Source of the DNA: Mycobacteroides chelonae | Lineage (GTDB): Bacteria; Actinomycetota; Actinomycetes; Mycobacteriales; Mycobacteriaceae | NCBI RefSeq assembly: GCF_016767715.1 | Contig: NZ_CP050145.1 | Span: forward strand, 2,046,001-2,110,000 | Length of the DNA: 64,000 nucleotides | Reading direction: 5' to 3' | Shown here: positions 25,662 through 34,442 of the stretch, in pieces | Numbering within the stretch: position 1 is the first letter of the stretch | How the letters are laid out: each line of letters starts with the position of its first letter | Notes under the pieces: model-generated | Seen by the model: the letters and a program-made list of their open reading frames with translations, nothing else | What the model was told of the DNA's origin: nothing | Databases searched by the model: none | Position numbers and translations under genes: made by a program

Positions 25662-26585
25662 ATGGCTTTCGCATACAGTGACATGCTCGAGACAATCAAA
25701 AACAAGCAATGGGCTCTTGCCGATATCGATTGGAACGCCCCTGGCGCGGAACTGATCACCGATGAACAGCGTCCCAAACTCAAGCAATTCATGTCCGACG
25801 TGGTGTGGATTGAGCATGTTGGAGCACGTGCCTTCGCCGCGATGGCTCCAAAGGCGCCATTCGAAGCGCTCGGAGACATTTACCGTTACTTTCACGCCGA
25901 GGAGCAGCGTCACGCCAATGCCGAACTTGCCTTGATGCGTCGCTGGGGCATGCTCGAGGAAGGCGAGAAACCGGTCCCGAACAAGAATATTCGGCTGGTC
26001 ATCGAATGGCTGGACCGTTATGCGGAAGCCCTGCCCCTGACCGTCATCGGGGCCGCGATTCCGGCACTGGAGACTGCGCTCGATGGAGCGCTGCTGAAGT
26101 TTCTCCTCGATGAGGTTGACGACCCTGTGTGCGGGGAGGTGTTCAACAAGGTCAACAGCGACGAATCAAGGCATCTCGCGGTTGGCTTCCAGGTCTTGAA
26201 TGACCTGGGCGCCAGCCCGATGCGAATCCACGCCATTCAAACTGCGGGTGCTCTTGTCGACCCGCGCATTCTCACCGGCGCGTTGCTGTATATCCCGCTC
26301 CTGACGCGCATGTTGATGAATCTCAACGCTATGGGTCTGTCCGAGGAGAAGTTATACAACGCAGTGACGCGGTATGCCAATGTCGGCGATCGCAGTGAGC
26401 ATACGCGGAGGGTGCCCGGCTATCACATCTTGAAGGCGCACATGTCGTCGTCCATCAAGCGGTCCCAGCCTCTGCACTTCGTGTCTCAGCGCCTTGGCAA
26501 TGCGATCGATGTTTTCCCTGTTCAGATTTTCGGTCGGCCGCCATCCTGGACGGACGAACTGACCTACGAACCGGTTGCCAAATGA
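25662..26585 (+). CDS. ferritin-like diiron protein, function unknown
   Basis: A 307-residue helical protein with the full set of diiron ligands: Glu in WIEHVGARAF, ExxH in EEQRH, Glu in PALETALDG and ExxH in DESRH. This is the E..ExxH..E..ExxH pattern of ferritin-like oxidases and oxygenases. I cannot name the subfamily; position between an SDR and a Baeyer-Villiger enzyme suggests a hydroxylase or desaturase acting on the same substrate. GAGCAGGGAAA precedes the ATG at 25662, 13 bases after the SDR stop. The end overlaps the next gene by 4 bases. Confidence 0.75.
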   Translation: MAFAYSDMLETIKNKQWALADIDWNAPGAELITDEQRPKLKQFMSDVVWIEHVGARAFAAMAPKAPFEALGDIYRYFHAEEQRHANAELALMRRWGMLEEGEKPVPNKNIRLVIEWLDRYAEALPLTVIGAAIPALETALDGALLKFLLDEVDDPVCGEVFNKVNSDESRHLAVGFQVLNDLGASPMRIHAIQTAGALVDPRILTGALLYIPLLTRMLMNLNAMGLSEEKLYNAVTRYANVGDRSEHTRRVPGYHILKAHMSSSIKRSQPLHFVSQRLGNAIDVFPVQIFGRPPSWTDELTYEPVAK

Positions 26586-28075
26586 CAGGCACCACGACGA
26601 CGTTGATCGTCGGCGCCGGGTTCGCAGGTATCGGTGCGGCGATCAGACTGCTTCAAGAGGGCACGGATGACTTCGTCATCCTGGAACGGTCAGATCGCGT
26701 CGGAGGCACCTGGCGAGACAATACTTATCCCGGTGCGGCCTGCGATATTCCCTCGCTTCTCTACTCCTACTCGTTCGAGCCGAATCCGGGCTGGACTCGT
26801 ACCTACTCGGGGAGCGCTGAGATCCTCGAATATATCGACGATATGGTCGACAAGTACGATCTTGCCCGGTTCATCCAGTTTGATACCGACGTGACTGCCT
26901 TGGAATTCGATGAGAGTGCCGGCATCTGGATGGCCGACACGGCAGATGGAAAGCGGTATCACACCCGGTCAGTTGTGATGGCCAGTGGACCACTTGCCAA
27001 CGCCAGCTTTCCCGATATTCGGGGTATTGACTCGTACGGTGGAAAAAAGATCCACAGCGCTCGATGGGACCATGGCTACGATCTCGGCGGTAAGAGGGTT
27101 GCAGTCATCGGGACAGGCGCGAGCGCGGTTCAGATCATTCCCGAGCTCGTAAAGTCGGCTGCCTCGGTCAAAGTCTTCCAGAGAACGCCCGGCTGGGTGT
27201 TGCCCAGGGTGAACTTCAGGCATCCGGCCTGGGCGCGTTCGACCTTCACACACCTGCCGGTGAGCGAACAAGCGCTCCGCGACGCGTGGTTTTGGGCCCA
27301 CGAAGTGATGGCAGTGGGTATGGTCTGGAACACCGCCGCGACGTCCGCGATACAGCTGGCGGCCAAGGCTCATCTCCGTCGGCAGGTGAAAGACTCCTGG
27401 TTGAGACGTCAGTTGACGCCCCATTTCAGGCCTGGATGCAAGCGCATGCTCATGACCAGTGATTATTACCCTGCGCTACAGGCGGATAACTGCAAGCTGA
27501 TCAGCTGGCCGATCGCCACATTGTCACCCAACGGTGTTCGGACCGCCGACGGTGTCGAGCACGAAGTGGACTGTATCGTATTTGCCACTGGCTTCGATGT
27601 GGCCAAACGTGGCACCCCGTTCCCGATTAGCGGCCTCGGCGGTCGGAAGCTCGGCGATGAATGGTCTCAGGGGACATTTGCCTTCAAGAGCGTGAGCGTG
27701 GCCGGGTATCCGAACTTATTCTTCACTTTCGGACCGAATTCCGGGCCAGGCCACAACTCGGCGCTCGTATATATGGAGGCTGCAATTGACTATATAGTCA
27801 AGGCGATCAAGCTCCTTCAGCAAAATGACATCGGCACTTTGGATGTGAGGGAGGATCGTCAGGACCGCTATCACTCCGAAATTCAGCGCCGCCTTCGACG
27901 AACGACTTGGAATTCGGGGTGCAGCAGTTGGTATTTGACCGAGGACGGCTACAACGGCACGATGTACCCAGGTTTCGCGACCCAGTTTATGAGAGAACTA
28001 TCCCGCTTGGATCCTCATGATTACGTGATAACCCGGCGCGACGATACACACGTCGAGCTGACGCAATCACTCTGA
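26582..28075 (+). CDS. Baeyer-Villiger-type flavin monooxygenase (copy 1)
   Basis: A 497-residue class B flavoprotein. FAD site LIVGAGFAGIGAAIRL, then GGTWRDNTYPGAACDIPS, the BVMO fingerprint YGGKKIHSARWD (Tyr instead of the first Phe), the NADPH site VAVIGTGASAVQIIP, and the late ATGFD. It should insert oxygen next to a ketone carbonyl using NADPH and O2, giving an ester or lactone. ATG overlaps the diiron gene (ATGA). Two more enzymes of this class follow within 6 kb. Confidence 0.88.
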   Translation: MTGTTTTLIVGAGFAGIGAAIRLLQEGTDDFVILERSDRVGGTWRDNTYPGAACDIPSLLYSYSFEPNPGWTRTYSGSAEILEYIDDMVDKYDLARFIQFDTDVTALEFDESAGIWMADTADGKRYHTRSVVMASGPLANASFPDIRGIDSYGGKKIHSARWDHGYDLGGKRVAVIGTGASAVQIIPELVKSAASVKVFQRTPGWVLPRVNFRHPAWARSTFTHLPVSEQALRDAWFWAHEVMAVGMVWNTAATSAIQLAAKAHLRRQVKDSWLRRQLTPHFRPGCKRMLMTSDYYPALQADNCKLISWPIATLSPNGVRTADGVEHEVDCIVFATGFDVAKRGTPFPISGLGGRKLGDEWSQGTFAFKSVSVAGYPNLFFTFGPNSGPGHNSALVYMEAAIDYIVKAIKLLQQNDIGTLDVREDRQDRYHSEIQRRLRRTTWNSGCSSWYLTEDGYNGTMYPGFATQFMRELSRLDPHDYVITRRDDTHVELTQSL

Positions 28076-28119
28076 ATACAAGTTTGCAGGGCTGACCGTC
28101 AGAACGGTGAAATACAGGA

Positions 28120-29637
28120 ATGGATCGCAAGTCCGACCGTAATTACGAGATAATTATCATAGGAGCTGGATTTTCCGGCATCGGGTCTGGCATTAGCTTG
28201 ATGAAGGCGGGATTTACCGACTTCTTGATGGTTGATGACGCCGATGGCGTAGGTGGTACGTGGCACTGGAACACCTACCCGGGTATCGCTGTCGATATAC
28301 CGTCGTTCAGTTATCAATTCTCATACGAAATGCGGCCCTCTTGGTCGCGCACGTACGCCCACGGCAATGAGCTCAAAGCCTATGCCGAGCGATGTGTTGA
28401 AAAGTATCGGCTCTGGGACCATATTCGTTTCAACACAACCATTACCGAGGCTTGTTTCGACGAGAACGCAACACGGTGGCATTTGACCAGTGCCAATGGT
28501 GAGGAGTTCACGGCACGCTTCGTGATAAATTGCTCCGGCGTTCTCAGTCGGCCAAAGTGGCCTGAAATCAAGGGGGTGCGAGATTTCGCCGGCGTTACGC
28601 TCCACACGGCTAGATGGGACAATGCCAAAGATCTCAGCGGGAAGAGGGTTGCAGTAATCGGTACCGGTGCATCGGCGGTGCAACTGATACCCGAAGTCGC
28701 AAAGAAAGCAGAGAGTCTGACGGTATTTCAGCGAACTCCAATTTATTGTCTGCCGAAGCCAGACTTCCCCATACCGACGTGGGGTGGAAGGCTTCTACAT
28801 TTCCTGCCGGGGGCACAATTGGCGACCCGGACCGCCAGCCAGGCGTTCGTGGAAATCACTTTCCCAATCGCCGCTCACTTTCATACGGTGATACCGTTCG
28901 CCGATGTCATGGAGAGCGCCGCAAAGCGGTACATGCGGCGTGAGGTCCATGACCCGACGACGAGAGAACAACTCATTCCGCGCTACTCGTTGGGCTGTAA
29001 ACGACCCAGCTTCCACAATTCCTATCTCGCAACGTACAACCGGTCCAACGTTTCGCTCGAGACGAGCGGCATAACCCATATCGACCATGCATCCGTCCAT
29101 ACTCGAGACGGCAAAGCTCATCCCATTGACGTCTTGATCCTGGCCACCGGCTTCAAAGTGATGGAGTCGGGCAACATGCCAACTTACGTATTGAAGGGAC
29201 GCGGCGGGCTGGAGCAGGCTACATGGTGGGACGAGCATCGACTGCAGGCCTTCGAAGGGGTGAGCGTCCCGGGATTTCCGAATCATTTCAACATCTTCGG
29301 CCCGTACGGCTACAACGGTTCCTCGTACTTCACGCTCATCGAGGCGCAGAGTCGGCACATCGTCCGGTGTCTTCGTCGCGCGCGGGCGCTGGGTGCTAAC
29401 TGCGTGGAGGTCAAGAAGGAGGCGAACGACCGTTATTTCGCCGAAGTGCTAAGGCGGCGTCACAGACAGGTTTTCTGGCAGCCGAGCTGTTCCAATGCCA
29501 ACAGCTACTACTTCGACAGGCACGGTGACGTTCCACTCCGTCCATCAACGACTCTGGAGACCTATTGGCGGAGCCGCACCTTTCGCCTCTCGGACTACCG
29601 ATTCGAGAATCGGCCCGAAGAGGTGTGTCCCCGGTGA
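28120..29637 (+). CDS. Baeyer-Villiger-type flavin monooxygenase (copy 2)
   Basis: A 505-residue class B flavoprotein: IIIGAGFSGIGSGISL, GGTWHWNTYPGIAVDIPS, fingerprint FAGVTLHTARWD, and VAVIGTGASAVQLIP. The HWNTYPG variant is shared with a different BVMO branch from copy 1 and copy 3 (RDNTYPG). Base composition at its start is clearly lower in G+C than the genes before 22 kb (26 of 60 bases at 28141-28200), which suggests a separate origin. Its GTGA end overlaps the esterase gene, linking ester formation and cleavage. Confidence 0.88.
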   Translation: MDRKSDRNYEIIIIGAGFSGIGSGISLMKAGFTDFLMVDDADGVGGTWHWNTYPGIAVDIPSFSYQFSYEMRPSWSRTYAHGNELKAYAERCVEKYRLWDHIRFNTTITEACFDENATRWHLTSANGEEFTARFVINCSGVLSRPKWPEIKGVRDFAGVTLHTARWDNAKDLSGKRVAVIGTGASAVQLIPEVAKKAESLTVFQRTPIYCLPKPDFPIPTWGGRLLHFLPGAQLATRTASQAFVEITFPIAAHFHTVIPFADVMESAAKRYMRREVHDPTTREQLIPRYSLGCKRPSFHNSYLATYNRSNVSLETSGITHIDHASVHTRDGKAHPIDVLILATGFKVMESGNMPTYVLKGRGGLEQATWWDEHRLQAFEGVSVPGFPNHFNIFGPYGYNGSSYFTLIEAQSRHIVRCLRRARALGANCVEVKKEANDRYFAEVLRRRHRQVFWQPSCSNANSYYFDRHGDVPLRPSTTLETYWRSRTFRLSDYRFENRPEEVCPR

Positions 29638-30599
29638 CCAGAATGGATGCCCCTGACTGGCAGCCCAGTCTTGCCAGTCATCTCGTCGCGATGTCCTCGC
29701 GAACCACGCTGCGGCCACTGGCGCAGCTGATGCCATCAAACGCCTACGGACTTGCGGTGATGGATCGCGTGCTTCGAACAGCGCTCGTAGCCTCACGGCC
29801 TCGGCGCGGCGTCACAGTGCGCAAGGTTGACACTGTATTCGCCGGAGGCCCGGTTCGTGGGGACTGGATCACCACGCCTGCCATTAATCCGCATGCCAAC
29901 CCTTTGCTGTACATCCACGGCGGCGCCTATTCTATGTGCTCGCCGGAGACGCACCGCGGTCTTCTTGGTGAACTCGCCTCGGCGAGCGGGCGCCCCATCT
30001 TCGCAGTGAAGTATCGTCTTGCCCCGCGGTATCCCTATCCCGCAGCCGCGGACGATGCGCTGAATGCGTATCGCTGGCTTACCAGCGGAGGGTCCCCGGG
30101 TTCTTGTCAGCGCACCGTCGCGGTTGCCGGCGATTCAGCGGGCGGTCAGCTCACGATGGCCACGGCCTTGGGCGCACGTGCAGTTGGATTGCCGCTCCCT
30201 GATGCGATGCTGCTGATGTCTCCCGTCCTGGATCTCAGGTGCGAACTTGCCAGAGCGCGTGAAATTCGCCGCCGGGATCCTTTTGCCTCCGCTCAATCAG
30301 CGGCGCGCGCTCTTGACCTCTACGTAGGTGGCGCAGATCGCGGAGATCCGCGCCTCAGCGTGCTTGACGCGGACCTCACCTCGATGCCGCCGATCCTCAT
30401 TCAGGTGGGCGGGAGAGAAATGTTGATCGATGACTCGCGCCGTCTCGCCGAGCGACTTCAATCAGCTGGATCCCACGTCGAGATCCAGGTATACCGGGGA
30501 CAGATCCATGTATTCCAGGCTATGTTCCGGATTCTTCCCGAAGCCCGAGACGCGATTCATCGAGCGGGACGCTTCCTTGAAGCCTCGGAAGTCAGGTGA
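29634..30599 (+). CDS. HSL-family alpha/beta-hydrolase (esterase)
   Basis: A 321-residue hormone-sensitive-lipase-type esterase: oxyanion motif HGGAY, nucleophile GDSAGG, late Asp in REMLIDDS and His in GQIHVFQ. It probably hydrolyses the ester made by the adjacent Baeyer-Villiger enzymes. GTG at 29634 overlaps the BVMO stop; an ATG 9 bases later is an alternative. The combination BVMO plus esterase is a known way to cut a ketone carbon skeleton. Confidence 0.88.
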   Translation: MTRMDAPDWQPSLASHLVAMSSRTTLRPLAQLMPSNAYGLAVMDRVLRTALVASRPRRGVTVRKVDTVFAGGPVRGDWITTPAINPHANPLLYIHGGAYSMCSPETHRGLLGELASASGRPIFAVKYRLAPRYPYPAAADDALNAYRWLTSGGSPGSCQRTVAVAGDSAGGQLTMATALGARAVGLPLPDAMLLMSPVLDLRCELARAREIRRRDPFASAQSAARALDLYVGGADRGDPRLSVLDADLTSMPPILIQVGGREMLIDDSRRLAERLQSAGSHVEIQVYRGQIHVFQAMFRILPEARDAIHRAGRFLEASEVR

Positions 30600-30675
30600 A
30601 AGTGTCCGAACAGGCAATGCTCCTACACCTACACCACCTCGACCGCCGCAGCGTGAAGTCAGTCGTCTCTGCCTC

Positions 30676-32175
30676 ATGAGCAGCAACTTCGCGACGGCCT
30701 GTCGCGCATACGATCCGTCGATCGTGATCATCGGGGCCGGCTTCGCCGGGGTTGCGATGGCCCACCGGCTGAAGAAGGACGGGTTCACGAACTTCACGAT
30801 CCTGGAAAAGGCTGCAGACATCGGGGGTGTTTGGCGTGACAACACCTATCCGGGAGCGGCCTGCGACGTGCCGTCAGCGTTGTACTCACTCTCGTACAAG
30901 CCCAATCCTCGTTGGTCACGGCGATATGCCGAGCAACCCGAGATACTCAAGTACCTCCAACAACTCGTGGAGAGTGGCGGACTGGCCGCGCATCTGCGTA
31001 CCCAGACCGAAGTTGTCGCAATGACCTTCGATGACCAGCTAGGGCGTTGGACCCTGGTTACGAACTCGAACGAGACAATAACCTGCGATGTCGTCGTCTC
31101 GGCCGTGGGTCAGCTCTCCTTGCCCCACGTACCCGTTATTGCCGACGCAGACACCTTCCAGGGGCCGCGCTTTCATTCGGCGCGTTGGGACCGATCGGTT
31201 TCGCTTCGCGGCAAGCAAGTAGCCGTCATCGGCACAGGAGCTAGTGCCATCCAATTCGTGCCACACATCGCCCAGGAGGCGGAGCATGTCACGCTATATC
31301 AGCGCACGGCTCCGTGGATCTTGCCGAAGTGGGACAGCAGGTATGGAGTCCTTCACGACAGGGTGAGCGAGTTATTGCCGATGGCGCTGCGCCTCGAGCG
31401 TTTCGCGGTATGGCTAATTTTCGAGTTGCTCGCTGTGACGCTAGTCGACGCGAAGCCCCTCTCACGCGTCCTCGGTGCGATCGCGCGCCGCCACCTACAT
31501 CGGCAGGTTGCTAGCCCATCTTTGCGCGAGCAATTGATGCCTTCGGACGCGCCAGGGTGCAAGCGAGTGCTGTTCTCGAATGATTACTATCCAGCAATCG
31601 CGAGTGATCGCGTGTCGTTGGTGCCGAAGGCTATCGCAGAGCTCTGCGACAACGGTGTCAAGACCGTGGATGGAGAGTTTCGTCCTGCAGATGTCGTGAT
31701 CTACGGAACCGGGTTTCGCGCCACCGATTTTCTCGCCCCGATGTCCGTGCGCGGCTCTCGCGGAGTCTCCTTGGCCGAGGTGTGGAAGACCCAGGCGTAC
31801 GCATATCTGGGCATCACTGTCCCCATGTTCCCGAACCTGTTCCTGCTTTATGGTCCCAACACGAATGTGGGCTCGGGGTCGATCCTCTACATGATCGAGT
31901 CACAAGTCCGTCACATCGCAACGCTCATCAAAGCCGTGGCTGCTCATCCGGGTCATGCGATCGATGTCAGGACGGAGAGCGCGCAACGCTACAACACGCG
32001 CTTGAGAAGGCGACTACGGAGGTCGGTGTGGGCGCTGTGTGCGAGCTGGTATCGAACCTCGAGCGGGGAAATCCCGACGAACTGGCCGGGGCCTACCTTG
32101 GTTTATCGACTCCTTACCCGGAAGCCGCACAGCGGCGATTACGTCTTGAGAAACGTCGGGCGTCTAAAGGTCTGA
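30676..32175 (+). CDS. Baeyer-Villiger-type flavin monooxygenase (copy 3)
   Basis: A 499-residue class B flavoprotein: IVIIGAGFAGVAMAHRL, GGVWRDNTYPGAACDVPS, fingerprint FQGPRFHSARWD, and VAVIGTGASAIQFVP. The ATG at 30676 gives the normal N-terminus; the frame is open 82 codons upstream, but that part overlaps the esterase and lacks family likeness. Copies 1 and 3 share RDNTYPGAACD, so they are closer to each other than to copy 2. Three different enzymes suggest more than one ketone or ring to open. Confidence 0.87.
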   Translation: MSSNFATACRAYDPSIVIIGAGFAGVAMAHRLKKDGFTNFTILEKAADIGGVWRDNTYPGAACDVPSALYSLSYKPNPRWSRRYAEQPEILKYLQQLVESGGLAAHLRTQTEVVAMTFDDQLGRWTLVTNSNETITCDVVVSAVGQLSLPHVPVIADADTFQGPRFHSARWDRSVSLRGKQVAVIGTGASAIQFVPHIAQEAEHVTLYQRTAPWILPKWDSRYGVLHDRVSELLPMALRLERFAVWLIFELLAVTLVDAKPLSRVLGAIARRHLHRQVASPSLREQLMPSDAPGCKRVLFSNDYYPAIASDRVSLVPKAIAELCDNGVKTVDGEFRPADVVIYGTGFRATDFLAPMSVRGSRGVSLAEVWKTQAYAYLGITVPMFPNLFLLYGPNTNVGSGSILYMIESQVRHIATLIKAVAAHPGHAIDVRTESAQRYNTRLRRRLRRSVWALCASWYRTSSGEIPTNWPGPTLVYRLLTRKPHSGDYVLRNVGRLKV

Positions 32176-32240
32176 GACCCTGCAGAACCGAGCCTGGCCG
32201 ACTAAGGGCACGAGACGCGCACTTAACCGCTAGGCCAATA

Positions 32241-32258
32241 ATGTCTAGATATTGACAT
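32241..32258. promoter_or_regulatory. inverted repeat before the second P450
   Basis: ATGTC (32241-32245) and GACAT (32254-32258) flank an AT-rich 8-base spacer in the 145-base gap between BVMO copy 3 and the P450. It may be an internal promoter or operator of the downstream genes. The arms are short, so chance is possible. Confidence 0.3.
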
Positions 32259-32320
32259 CAATGGCATCTTTGTAAAGACTGGTGGACGCCGTCAAAGCGG
32301 CCCAGCGTCCAGGAGGAACC

Positions 32321-33778
32321 ATGACGAATCACCTTCTCGCACCTGCGCACCACGTGAAGGAGCGGTTGTCCTCTGTGATCATGGTCCCCGCGCCTCACGC
32401 CGTCGACGACAGATGGCGTCGATGGAGCCGGGACTGGCCGGTTCGTGAACTGGCACCGGCACCCGCGGGCAGTGGATTGAAAGCCGTCCGGGGGGATGCC
32501 GGACTGCCCTTCGTAGGTCACACGCTCGACTACATCCGATTCGGCTCGGATTTCAGTCGAGAGCGCTACGACCGTCTGGGTTCGGTGTCGTGGATGGGCG
32601 CGTTCGGCACCAAGATGGTGGTCATCGCCGGCCCTGACGCCACTCGAGAGGCGTTCACGAGCGAAGCGAAAGCATTCTCTCAGGATGGCTGGTCCTTCCT
32701 GATCGACGCCTTCTTCCATCGCGGTTTGATGCTCATGAGCTTCGACGAGCACTTGATGCACCGGCGCATCATGCAGGAGGCGTTTACGCGTCCGCGCCTG
32801 ACCGGATACGTCGAACAGGTAACGCCATGCGTTCGCTCGGCAGTGCCTGCGTGGCCGGTGGGCCCGTCGGTTCGAATCTACCCACTGTTGAAGGAACTCA
32901 CCCTCGACATCGCTACCGACGTCTTCATGGGCGGCCGCGGCAAGGACGAGAGCGATGCTGTCAACAAGGCGTTCGTCGCTACGGTCCGGGCGGCGAGTTC
33001 CCTTGTGCGTGCTCCGCTTCCGGGAACCAGATTCCGCGCTGGTGTGCAAGGGCGGCGCGTTTTGGAGGACTACTTCTTCCGGCATCTGCCGGCCGCGCGA
33101 GCCGGTGAAACGGAGGATCTGTTCGCTGCTCTCTGTCAAGCCACGACCGAAGACGGGGAGCGGTTTTCCGACGAGGATGTGGTGAATCACATGATCTTCT
33201 TGATGATGGCGGCCCACGACACCTCGACGATCACCACCACAGCGGTCACCTATTTCCTTGCCAAGTATCCGCAGTGGCAGGAGGCTGCGGCTGCGGAAGC
33301 CGCGGCCATCGGTGACGGGTTGCCGGACATCGAGGCCCTGGAGAAGATGACGGTCATCGACCTCGTGATCAAGGAAGCGCTCAGACTGCTTGCACCTGTT
33401 CCGCTGGTGATGCGCAAGACGGTTCGAGATGTCGCCATCGATGGATATCACATCCCCTCGAACACGTTATGCGCTATAACGCCTGCCGTGAATCACTTCG
33501 ATCGAACGATCTGGAGTGATCCGGAGCGGTTCGATCCCTCACGTTTCGACGAGCCTCGGCGCGAAGACCAACACCACCGATTCGCCTGGGTTCCGTTCGG
33601 AGGTGGAGCGCACAAGTGCATCGGCATGCAATTCGGGACGCTCGAAGTCAAAGCAATCCTGCACAGGATGCTGCGTTCGTTCACTTGGAAGGTTCCGGAG
33701 AACTATCACGTCCGATGGGACAACACCTCGCTGCCCATTCCGGTGGACGGACTTCCGTTGGAGATGAAGCGCCGATGA
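32321..33778 (+). CDS. cytochrome P450 (class-E-like)
   Basis: A 485-residue P450. I-helix MMAAHDTSTITTT, ExxR in KEALRLLAP, and heme loop FVPFGGGAHKCIG-like (WVPFGGGAHKCIGMQF). The tall GGGAHKC loop and length resemble the CYP51/CYP26/eukaryote-like branch rather than typical small bacterial P450s. The ATG at 32321 has AGGAGGAACC directly before it; an earlier GTG at 32282 is not needed. No ferredoxin gene is adjacent, so electron donors must come from elsewhere, possibly the 2.5-5.4 kb system. Its stop overlaps the next gene's ATG. Confidence 0.87.
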   Translation: MTNHLLAPAHHVKERLSSVIMVPAPHAVDDRWRRWSRDWPVRELAPAPAGSGLKAVRGDAGLPFVGHTLDYIRFGSDFSRERYDRLGSVSWMGAFGTKMVVIAGPDATREAFTSEAKAFSQDGWSFLIDAFFHRGLMLMSFDEHLMHRRIMQEAFTRPRLTGYVEQVTPCVRSAVPAWPVGPSVRIYPLLKELTLDIATDVFMGGRGKDESDAVNKAFVATVRAASSLVRAPLPGTRFRAGVQGRRVLEDYFFRHLPAARAGETEDLFAALCQATTEDGERFSDEDVVNHMIFLMMAAHDTSTITTTAVTYFLAKYPQWQEAAAAEAAAIGDGLPDIEALEKMTVIDLVIKEALRLLAPVPLVMRKTVRDVAIDGYHIPSNTLCAITPAVNHFDRTIWSDPERFDPSRFDEPRREDQHHRFAWVPFGGGAHKCIGMQFGTLEVKAILHRMLRSFTWKVPENYHVRWDNTSLPIPVDGLPLEMKRR

Positions 33779-34428
33779 CCGTCGACCACAGCCCCTACCT
33801 CGAACCCACGGAGTTTCTTGACTGGCAACAAGATTCGGTACGTGACTTCGTGTCATCGGCGATCCGTGGTGCCTGCGGCGACACCGAGAAGGCCATCGCC
33901 ATCTTCACCGCGGTCCGTGACTCCATTTGGTACGACCCCTACACGGTGACCGACAACCCGCACGCGTATCGCGCCAGCACCGTCGCGACCGCAGAACGGG
34001 CCTACTGCGTCCCGAAGGCCGTGCTCTTGACTGCAGCGTGCCGAGCGGCGGGAATCCCGGCGCGGCTGGGGTTCGCCGACGTCCGAAACCACCTCCAGAC
34101 CAAGGCATTGCGCGAGCGGATGGGTGGTAGCGACGTTTTCGTCTACCACGGCTACAGTCTCATGTTCCTCAACGGTGCGTGGGTAAAGGCCACCCCGGCG
34201 TTCAATCGCGAGCTGTGCGCACGCTTCGGTGTCTCGCCGATCGAATTCGACGGCCGTAGCGACGCGCTACTCCATGGTTTCACCGCTGACGGCACCCAGC
34301 ACATGGAGTATCTGCGCGACCGGGGAGCCTACGACGATCTACCCCTAGCAGACATCCTGCAAGCACTGAGAACGCATTACGGCACATTCATCGATCAGCC
34401 GAACAGCCGTCCCGACCTCTTCGCCTGA
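33775..34428 (+). CDS. transglutaminase-like cysteine protein
   Basis: A 217-residue protein with the transglutaminase/protease-like core. The candidate nucleophile is in AERAYCVPKAVLLTAACRAAG, with the conserved helix after the Cys, followed by PARLGFADVRNH, and the His in FVYHGYSLMFLNGAWVKATP. Such proteins act as proteases, amidases or acyl-transfer enzymes. It is translationally coupled to the P450 (ATGA) and precedes a CoA ligase by 14 bases, so it is a firm member of the operon, yet no role for it in such catabolism is known to me. Confidence 0.75.
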   Translation: MTVDHSPYLEPTEFLDWQQDSVRDFVSSAIRGACGDTEKAIAIFTAVRDSIWYDPYTVTDNPHAYRASTVATAERAYCVPKAVLLTAACRAAGIPARLGFADVRNHLQTKALRERMGGSDVFVYHGYSLMFLNGAWVKATPAFNRELCARFGVSPIEFDGRSDALLHGFTADGTQHMEYLRDRGAYDDLPLADILQALRTHYGTFIDQPNSRPDLFA

Positions 34429-34442
34429 AAGGGCACTACACG

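Noticed and set aside
32180..32240. tRNA-like minus-strand sequence (GGCCTAGCGGTTAAG) after BVMO copy 3
   Set aside because: The D-arm-like start is suggestive, but the T-stem does not pair and no acceptor stem can be formed; probably chance or a very old remnant.
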